DNA from: Sinotaia quadrata
Taxonomy: Eukaryota > Mollusca > Gastropoda > Architaenioglossa > Viviparidae
Assembly (NCBI GenBank): GCA_028829895.1
Contig: CM054177.1
Span: 39,677,564 to 39,741,563 of the forward strand
Reading direction: 5' to 3'
Length of the DNA: 64,000 bases
The first letter of the stretch is position 1, and every line of letters begins with the position of its first letter. Both the position numbers and the translations under genes were made by a program. Positions 58,501 through 64,000 of the stretch are shown one piece after another. Under the pieces are notes generated by a model. It was not told where the DNA came from and made no database searches. It worked only from the letters and a program-made list of their open reading frames with translations.

Positions 58501-61500
58501 AATTTCAAAACAATTATTTAAAAGAAAGAATATGAGGTGTTTTCTTGTTGTTTTTTTAAGTGCAATGTAAATTTTAACTAACCAGTTTCAAAATAATGTC
58601 ATATGTAAATGGATTGCTTAATGTGATCAATTATTCTTTAAAGTACTGTCCAGACTGTGCAATGCTTTAGCGAAATTACAAAGAGTTGTCACTTCAATTA
58701 TGAAATTGTGGTAGCACTGTTCTATAAAGTGGCAATGACATCTTCACACAGTAAATGAATTTTAAAATAGAATTAGATATTCTTAATTTTAAAAATAATA
58801 CATTCATATATATGTATAATACCTATGTAATTAAAATTTATTAACTTGTGAGATGATATATAAATTAATTAACATTCAATGAGAAATGAAATATTCTTCC
58901 AAACATAAATTATAGATTTTTTAATGTTAGACAGGTTGTCCCGTAAACTTCAAATAAGGAAAACAAAGTCAAGTATTGGCCCAGGATTGGCCTGAAATAT
59001 CCAAACAAAGTGTACAGAACAAAGAAACATATAACACTATATACATACTGATGTTAGTAAAGGAATAATGAACAGTAAAGTTTGGGTAATCATAGTAAAT
59101 AAAGAGAAATGTATAGCACCAGAAGATATGAAATTAATGTCATATTTAGATTACAAATACTGTTCTATGTAAATAAAATAACCCCATAATAAAGAAGAGT
59201 GACGTTTGTATCAGAGATCATTATTAACCCTGACATATTGCCCTGATGATACTGGAGAGAGTCTAATTTTATCCCAACAAAAAACCTAAAGAACTGCATC
59301 ATGAGACGAAATCCTAATAATCAGCAGGACTGAAAAACTAAATTGGTCTATCAAGGAAGTAGTAGGAAAGATTTTCCTGTACTATGTTGGTTGTTTTGAC
59401 TATTAACCCCAAGTCATCTGTATAGGTATTTCACAACAGACATCCCAGATGGATACAATATTGTAAGTAATATCAAAATAATATAAGAAACTTTTTTTTA
59501 CCTGAAAGCAATGTATCACAAACAGTTTTTCAAAAAGACTCTCAAGATACTGAAGTACAACCTACACTAAAATATAATGTGTGGCGAAGTAAATTTGTCT
59601 ATCCCTACTTCTAGACTTAATTGTTATATAAATTGTTAAATTGTGAAAGTGACCTGACCTTGGACACTCCTTATGATGGTATTTTGTAAGTGTCAGGGTT
59701 GGAGTAAACACTTGAGTTGAGAATATGCTTGAAATTGCTGATGCAATACAAACCAATTCCAACTAGATAAGTAGTTTTTATTATCCAATGGTTAAGATTT
59801 TCAAAAACAAGACCAGCCAGTGGGCTGAGATCAAAAGTTTACTTGTTGTAGAAAATTCTATTGTCTAATCACTTGAATTTGGTGTGGCAAGAAATCCAGT
59901 TATGAAAGGCAGCTGTTAGCTTAATGGTGAGTTAATTGACTGATTGAGAGAGAATGGACTTAGAGAAATATTTTGTGAAATGTTATACTTATGTTTTAGA
60001 GATGCCTTATATGAGTAGACTATTATTTCTACAAATTGTAAACTATGATGCTTACAGGTGGTATGTTAAACACTTGACATTGTTTCTAGTGAAACCTCTC
60101 ATAAAACTATTACACTGTATTTATTATGCTGTATGCATGTATCAGGCTAATAAATACTGCTGCAGGATACTGTAAGTTGAGACTTCAATGTAAGAAAGAA
60201 TGGAGTTAAAAAGGGAATAAACTGGAAACTTAGCGTTTGTTCCCTGATTATATTTTTACAGGGACTTAGCAGCCTTACCTTATGTTATATGAAACTCCTG
60301 GCTTACTGATTGTAAACTGCTAGGACCATGGTAGACATGGAAATCATCTACCACAATGTGTAAGTGTAAGGAATACACTACACTCCATTGACGTATGCTG
60401 AGTATATTGAGCAATTTCTGGTACAAGGAAGTTACTAGAAATTGATACAATTGTTGTTATGCTTGAATGAGCTAGTAGAGTAAATGAACACCCAAATTAG
60501 CTTTGAGAGAATAAGCAGCAAATCAGAGTGTTTTATAATGGTGAGGAGGAAATACGTGGAATTAATGTGGACAATAAACTTGTGACTTTGATAGGAAAAG
60601 TGTGCAAAAAAACCCCCAAACAGTTGTGGCTTTCTCTAAACAAAGTTACATAGAAACTTTTATTGCTTATCTCTAATAACTCCATTTCTGTTCTCTGATA
60701 AGAACTATCATGTGATTTGTACTGATATTAAATTGTTGAATTGTATTTTAGAATATAAGACTGTGTATTATTAAAATTATTCAAACCTGGTTTTGTGGAA
60801 ATATTGATGTCAAGTAACCATTTTCATTGTATTTGGTATATGTATATTTGATTTTTGATTTAATAAATTTATTGTTAAATTTAGTGACCTTCCATATTGA
60901 TAACCTTATGTTGGAGAAGAAAATGGGTAGATGGTGGCTTCTAAAAATAGGTTACAGATGGATTTTGTCTTCTCCTTTAATAAGAAGTTTTCCACTTACT
61001 GAAGTATTGTGCGACGGTAAATGATGTCTTTAATGTTGTGTTAGAGAGGAAATGTTTACAAATTACAGTGCCCGCATATCTGCCAAGTGAGAGAGATGAG
61101 TGGTGTCTACCGAAGAATTATTAATAACATCAATTAAGATTCTCATAACTTGTAGTTAGTTATGGATGATTAATTAATTTAATTAATAATAGTCATAAAC
61201 ATTAACTAAGTAGTGTTGGCATCACATAATGTAACCTAAAATAATTAATTATAAATCAATGATTTTATGTAATTTTTTAATAAGGCATATATCATAAAAA
61301 GGCAGAAATCAAACATTGGAGTGCAACATATACTATACTGAAATCTTAGTCTAAAAGTCATTACTAATATTCTAGACTATTATACACTAATGAAAGTTTA
61401 GCACTGAATTTATTTGAAGCTGGACTGAGTGCAGCATCACAACAAAAACAAATAAGGAACATTTCCTGTTCTGTTGATAAGCTTAAAATTTTCTGTTAAA

Positions 61501-63053
61501 TTTTAATCTTTATAAAAAAATAAAATAATATGTTTGGAACAGAATGAATTACTATTTTAACTGATTGGGTCCTAAAATAGGTATAGATTGTCCTACTCTA
61601 AATTAAACAATGGATAGAGTAATTAAATATTGTTGAGATGTTTTTATGCAGTGTCTTGTTTTAGATTAGAGATCAGAGATCAGAGTATAGACAATGTAGT
61701 CACACTTAACACTTCCATTCAGAAGTAGACTAATTAGTGTTCCCTTTAAAGGATATAGCAATCCTGAATTTCCTAGTCAAAATCAAGTCAAGGAGATTAT
61801 TAATTTAGTCAAACACCACATCACAAAGATATTGGACAGAATTTTGTCTGTACAATATGATTTGTAGACAATTAAGTTAAAATGTGGCCGACTTGGACTT
61901 AAACAGATTTTATATGATATCTATTACAATATATCAACATCTATGGCAACAGACCATCTAAAGATATTTTAGTCATTAATAATAATATATGCTTATATAT
62001 CTATATAAAATTTACAAAATCTAGTATTGAATGACTACAATGAGTAGGGCCTAAGCATACATATGATTACAAAACCTAGTATTGAAGAGCTGCAATGAGT
62101 TGGAAGTAGGGCCTACACATACATAAAATTACAAAATCTAGTATAGAACAGCTGCAATGAGTTGGAAGTAGGGCTTACATGTAGGTAAAATTACAAAATC
62201 TAGTATTGAATAGCTGCAATGAGTTGGAAGTAGGGCCTACACATACATAAAATTACAAATCTAGTATTGAATAGCTGCAATGAGTTGGAAGTAGGGCCTA
62301 CACGTAGGTAAAATTACAAAATCTAGTATTGAATAGCTGCAATGAGTTGGAAGTAGGGCCTACACATATATAAAATTACAAAATCTAGGATCAAATGGCT
62401 ACAATGAGTAGGAAGTAGGGCCTACACATACGTAAAATCTAGAATCAAATGAGCAGGAGAGAGGAGGACCTGCACATTACACAAAGGTTAAAACCTAGTA
62501 TTGAATGGCTAACAATGACATACACACATCAGTATTACTCTTAAAGATATGCCTGATTGCTTATTTCAAGTATTTCCACTTCCCATTTGGATCAAATCTA
62601 GTAATGAATGGCCAACACTGCCACACAATGTTATTCTTAAAGATATGCTTGAAGCTTGTTTAAAATATTTCCACCTCCCATCAAGGACAAATCAATAGTC
62701 ATTCTTAGAAACTGGTCTTTACAATGCTGGTAAGTATTGAAAAAACATACATTTTAATTTAAGAATATAGTTAATTCACTTACTGTAATTATCCAGGGGA
62801 TTAGAGTAAGTTGGACAAGGGTAACCAAGTCTGGTGAAATAATCAACAATGTGTGGGGTGGGGCCGAAGTACACAACCTGACCATCACACATTATAGCAG
62901 TCTGGTCTAGCATAAGAGCAATGTCTGAGCGAGGCTGGTGAATGGACATGATGACCAATTTGCCCTGACGTGCCAACTGCTGAAGACTTGCAACTAAGTG
63001 ACGTGCAGTAAAACTGTCAAGACCAGTCGTGGGTTCATCCAAGAGAAGAATAT
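43421..63053 (-). CDS. ABCG5: ABCG5-like half-transporter (sterol ABC transporter), 5' part outside window
   Basis: ABCG5 proteins are half-transporters that dimerise (with ABCG8 in vertebrates) to export sterols at the plasma membrane. Seven minus-strand exons join in phase: 63053-62784, 58349-58139, 53668-53469, 52019-51881, 49756-49571, 49281-49154, 43584-43421 (about 432 codons plus stop). The product starts at Walker B (ILLLDEPTTGLDSFTA, with D-loop) and continues through the H-loop (SIHQPRSD), GYPCPTYSNPLDNYMDITSI, and the membrane domain with DRIGLLYQSVQVPPYVGIIN, LFPTLRNHFYREGLDGLY, GLIASGFLR and KYSSEILAANEFHGLNLTC. It ends in a hydrophobic helix (ILVAWIFIFLLLAMLTF) and RIRGLRVLQ. 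The membrane domain is closer to ABCG5 than ABCG8. Walker A and signature exons lie right of the window. Convergent with ADCK1. Confidence 0.92.
44170..45751 (+). mobile_element. Ty3/gypsy integrase and C-terminal tail relic
   Basis: Plus-strand fragments: VPKGLRERITELLHKSHTG and LERCEPCLSYQ (the H-H-C-C zinc-binding head, interrupted by a stop near 44372), and the rve core (AVDLMEGKENHYIVVVDYYS, GIPERVVSDYSPTFSGKEF, YPLSNGKVENAVKTVKNML). The second Asp and the Glu are present, but the usual D-N-G-P is D-Y-S-P. A frame change near 44865 leads to SPSQWLFRRRTRILLPTT. After several stops the frame resumes with an 8-residue repeat and ends SSGRLIKQLKYLKD-stop at 45751, the typical gypsy polyprotein end. 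Inactive. In the last intron of the ABCG5-like gene, antisense to it. Confidence 0.85.
45485..45712 (+). repeat. 24-bp minisatellite, nine copies, encoding TSCETPTH in the gypsy tail
   Basis: Unit ACAAGTTGTGAAACACCTAC plus four bases, repeated nine times at exact 24-bp spacing. In the frame shared with the integrase and the polyprotein end it reads Thr-Ser-Cys-Glu-Thr-Pro-Thr-His/Arg without interruption. Minus-strand ORFs through the array are by-products of the period. Confidence 0.93.
46095..46223 (+). mobile_element. Putative 3' LTR of the gypsy relic
   Basis: A purine tract (GAGAGAAAGAGGGA, 46081-46094) is immediately followed by TGTGATGGTATTGAG, and the segment ends CTCGTTACA at 46223. 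It contains AATAAA at 46143-46148. TG...CA ends after a polypurine tract downstream of pol fit a short LTR. No 5' partner is present to confirm it. Confidence 0.4.
46760..48023 (+). mobile_element. LINE reverse-transcriptase relic, copy 2
   Basis: It spans from RT fingers (MLKIILNRLKLQAEEIITEE) through FRPGQSTTEQIFNLRLLCEK, YHVFVDFKKVFDRVWHAALW (motif A) and TTVGVRQDCLLSPILFNIFL (motif B with Gly changed to Asp). It continues with HFDDINGLAG, where the F-A-D-D catalytic box has lost its Ala, then ISAEKTKLMTN and FKYLGVIMTDEGSKPE. It ends in the same tail as the relic at 606-1062 (MKCFQRLFGISYRDHV, RRRGRQRKRWEDNISEWTGL). In-frame stops, frame changes and a 16-bp internal duplication near 46998-47020 make it dead. 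In the last intron of the ABCG5-like gene. Confidence 0.9.
49154..49281 (-). CDS. ABCG5: ABCG5-like exon (before last)
   Basis: Acceptor tattgtttag, donor ATGGAGG|gtaagg; 128 nt. It encodes ATHNMILPLRYLSWASIHKY, then SSEILAANEFHGLNLTCTGL and ME. It aligns with [20 protein letters not shown] and LVVNEFYGLNFTC of human ABCG5. The invariant Glu-Phe and Cys are kept. It was missed by ORF scanning because it is short and lacks a Met near its start. Confidence 0.93.
49571..49756 (-). CDS. ABCG5: ABCG5-like exon, TM segments 3-5 region
   Basis: Acceptor gcctattcag, donor TTTACG|gtacca; 186 nt. It encodes ITGLNQDQGKFGMYVAVVMC, then LHLCGELLSVACMGLFRNTQ and MANNTSSILLTASGLIASGF. The order GEL/GEF...N...G-SGFLR matches ABCG5 (LIGEFLTLVLLGIVQNP, VLVGSGFLR). 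Confidence 0.94.
51783..51920 (-). repeat. 69-bp tandem duplication spanning an ABCG5-like splice donor
   Basis: 51852-51920 contains the last 40 nt of the exon plus 29 nt of intron including the donor. 51783-51851 is a second copy with few differences. The real donor ACTG|GTAAGT (51881/51880) corresponds in the copy to ACTG|ATAAGT (base 51811), so the distal donor is destroyed. Confidence 0.93.
51881..52019 (-). CDS. ABCG5: ABCG5-like exon, TM2 region
   Basis: Acceptor tattttatag, donor TTTACTG|gtaagt; 139 nt. Two bases complete a Phe codon. It then encodes PTLRNHFYREGLDGLYSSAT, FLVAYTLHISPFTLVASIL and FSVFLYW. It matches [20 protein letters not shown] and [20 protein letters not shown] of ABCG5. 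Confidence 0.95.
53060..53225. repeat. Short tandem repeat, about 53-bp unit, three copies
   Basis: Units carry GGCTTTAGCTA(C/T) and ATxTGATGAGATTTT. In an ABCG5-like intron. Confidence 0.7.
53469..53668 (-). CDS. ABCG5: ABCG5-like exon, TM1 region
   Basis: Acceptor attatttttcag, donor GCTTTGT|gtgagt; 200 nt. It encodes RFYVNLFRERMSFLNRFILL, then PAFVPFIVAFLGHLENNQSS, IQDRIGLLYQSVQVPPYVGI and INALAL. It is collinear with human ABCG5 [20 protein letters not shown] and MLNAVNLF. The single trailing T joins TC of the next exon to make the Phe of LFP. Confidence 0.95.
54225..54430 (+). repeat. Dispersed TTAA-starting repeat, copy 2
   Basis: It starts TTAACTCTTTGCTGGGC and is homologous to 5742-5975. 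It carries two internal near-repeats GGGCAGAxCGxCCAAxGCCGCC at about 54240 and 54276. GC-rich and CpG-rich against the background. In an ABCG5-like intron. Confidence 0.55.
55142..55428. repeat. About 57-bp minisatellite, five copies
   Basis: Units: CTTTAAACCATGTGTATTTT, then GACTACxTTGTTGATGTTTC and AGTTTCTAAACAAG. Divergence increases toward the left. The 106-codon ORF through it is a period effect. A GGTGGTGGTGTTGG-type tract follows. Confidence 0.85.
55934..57749. mobile_element. Pogo/Tigger-like non-autonomous DNA transposon, 1.8 kb
   Basis: It begins CAGTCGAGTCCACTTATCTC and ends in the inverted equivalent (GGACTTGACTG), flanked by TA on both sides, the target of Tc1/mariner-pogo elements. 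Inside are CpG-rich sequence with TATCTCG motifs, a poly-C run (56356-56368) and several internal duplications. TAGCATGCCGATCGCGTCAT-type blocks of about 100 bp occur at 57232-57330 and 57513-57612. An AAAATGACTCGC block occurs at 56552 and 57042, and an ATTCTTTTATGTTGCCGAAC block at 56049 and 56728. No transposase ORF is recognised. In an ABCG5-like intron. Confidence 0.85.
58139..58349 (-). CDS. ABCG5: ABCG5-like exon (linker between NBD and membrane domain)
   Basis: Acceptor tttatttgcaag, donor TTTTAAG|gtattt; 211 nt. It encodes (M)DITSIDRRDSALCQQST, VRVKELITSYAASVEFDSIK and QEVNEQMMRFSESVGEVRVV, ending PPSWIRVFTTIL. It follows NPLDNY as in ABCG family members (NPFDFYMDLTSVD). Confidence 0.93.
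62011..62450. repeat. 62-bp minisatellite, about seven copies
   Basis: The unit carries AATCTAGTATTGAATAGCTG, CAATGAGTTGGAAGTAGGGC and CTACACATACATAAAATTAC. It decays toward the right end. In an ABCG5-like intron. Confidence 0.92.
62784..63053 (-). CDS. ABCG5: ABCG5-like exon with Walker B, D-loop and H-loop
   Basis: Acceptor cttacttgaaag, donor AATTACA|gtaagt; 270 nt. It encodes ILLLDEPTTGLDSFTARHLV, ASLQQLARQGKLVIMSIHQP, RSDIALMLDQTAIMCDGQVV, YFGPTPHIVDYFTRLGYPCP and TYSNPLDNY. Walker B glutamate, D-loop and H-loop histidine are intact. The Walker A and LSGGE exons are not found up to 64000, so the gene continues to the right. Confidence 0.96.
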
Positions 63054-63630
63054 CTTTCAAGTAAGAAAGCAGACAGCAATAACAATATAAGAATCTATGG
63101 ACGTCCAATGTTTAAAGTTTGGTAAAAGACTATAAAAAGAATTATAGGAAATGTATGCAGCATTTATAATATATAGATGAATAAATTATTAGTAAAAGTT
63201 TTAAAATAGCAATCTATTGGAGAATTAATCATCAATTAATGTTGGGCTATAGTACAAGATATTCATGAATATCTTTTGTATTATAAACAGATCTTTAGTA
63301 TTCAAAAATATATAAAATATATAGTAAAAGATACTCAAGCATCTGCAGACAAAATTCAACAGTAAAAGAAAACTTATCTTTGCAGTAATACTTGTTAATT
63401 CAATAATACAGAAAAATCTTTTAAAAAAATAAGAGAGGAAAGAAAAAGGTTAATTTTCACAAATGTGCAAATAAAAAATAATTAAAAAAAGTAAACCATT
63501 AAACACTGAAGTAGATTTATTATTTCGTCCTAAATATAACAATAATATTTATTTTTGGAACTGTGTAAAACAAATTTAGTTTGAAATTAAAGTACTATTA
63601 ACCCACTCAAATTACAAGATGTCTCATATA

Positions 63631-63905
63631 CTTAGCACTGAGAAATATATATCAGTAGTGCACTATGTGAAACTGTAGTATGTCTAATTCATTTGACAAA
63701 TATCTTATGTTTCCAGGTCATTTAGCACTGAGAAATATATAGCGGTAGCGCATAGAATGAAACTGTAGTACATCCAATTCATTTGACAAATATCATATAA
63801 TATGTTACCAGGTCATTTAGCACTGAGAAATTATATATATATATCAGTAATGCATGATATGAAATGGATGTCTGATTCATTGGATACATGTCTTATGTTA
63901 CCAAT
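63631..63905. repeat. About 91-bp tandem repeat, three copies
   Basis: Units begin TAGCACTGAGAAATATATA and carry GTGAAACTGTAGTATGTCTA, then ATTCATTTGACAAATATC and TTACCAGGTCATT. In the ABCG5-like intron at the right edge of the window. Confidence 0.88.
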
Positions 63906-64000
63906 TCATTCAATTAATATTATAAAATTCTCACGCATACAACATATTGTAAGGAATAATAAGGTACAGTATAAGTATTTGGAACTAACTGATAATGTTG

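Noticed and set aside
42000..64000. Assignment of the transporter to ABCG8 because of the TSIDRR segment
   Set aside because: That short linker motif is shared, but the membrane-domain exons (LLYQ...PPYVGIIN, LFPTLRN..DGLY, GLIASGFLR, C-terminal tail) follow ABCG5 rather than ABCG8.

Overview
This window is A+T-rich animal nuclear DNA. Its genes are split into short exons with GT-AG introns up to several kb, and the introns and intergenic space are full of retrotransposon and DNA-transposon relics, MITEs and minisatellites. Protein similarity and the repeat content (piggyBac-like and pogo-like elements, Ty3/gypsy relics, an endonuclease/reverse-transcriptase LINE family common in marine invertebrates) fit an invertebrate, most likely a lophotrochozoan such as a mollusc. 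I cannot fix the species from the sequence.

Three protein-coding genes can be reconstructed exon by exon. (1) SNW1/SKIP, a spliceosome and transcription co-regulator, is on the minus strand: five coding exons from 11765 down to 1711, and the rest of the gene lies beyond the left edge. (2) ADCK1, a mitochondrial UbiB/COQ8-family atypical kinase-like protein, is on the plus strand: nine coding exons from 12364 to 36579, apparently the complete gene of about 517 codons. (3) An ABCG5-like half-transporter (sterol transporter family) is on the minus strand: seven coding exons from 63053 down to the stop at 43421. Its N-terminal part, including Walker A and the signature motif, lies beyond the right edge. 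All exon joins keep reading phase, with one exception: ADCK1 exon 3 lacks a single base.

SNW1 and ADCK1 are head-to-head with about 600 bp between start codons, presumably sharing a bidirectional promoter region. The same two genes are neighbours in the same divergent orientation on human chromosome 14q24.3, so this looks like an ancient gene pair. ADCK1 and the ABCG5-like gene converge across a repeat-bearing intergenic region of about 6.8 kb (36580-43420) with no recognisable gene.

Repeats by region: LINE 3'-end relics at 606-1062 and 46760-48023; an 8-bp-TSD hAT-like MITE at 2069-2200; an LTR-like, GC-richer unidentified insertion at about 3370-4460; a dispersed TTAA-starting family at 5742-5975 and 54225-54430; a piggyBac transposase relic in ADCK1 intron 2; a diverged 1.5-kb direct repeat flanking ADCK1 exon 4; Ty3/gypsy relics in ADCK1 intron 4 and in the last intron of the ABCG5-like gene; a foldback element in ADCK1 intron 7; and a 1.8-kb pogo-like TIR element in an ABCG5-like intron. 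About a dozen minisatellites are scattered through introns.

The most unusual pattern is that tandem duplications have twice copied an exon's 3' end together with its splice donor: ADCK1 exon 2 (about seven copies) and an ABCG5-like exon (two copies, the distal donor mutated GT to AT).
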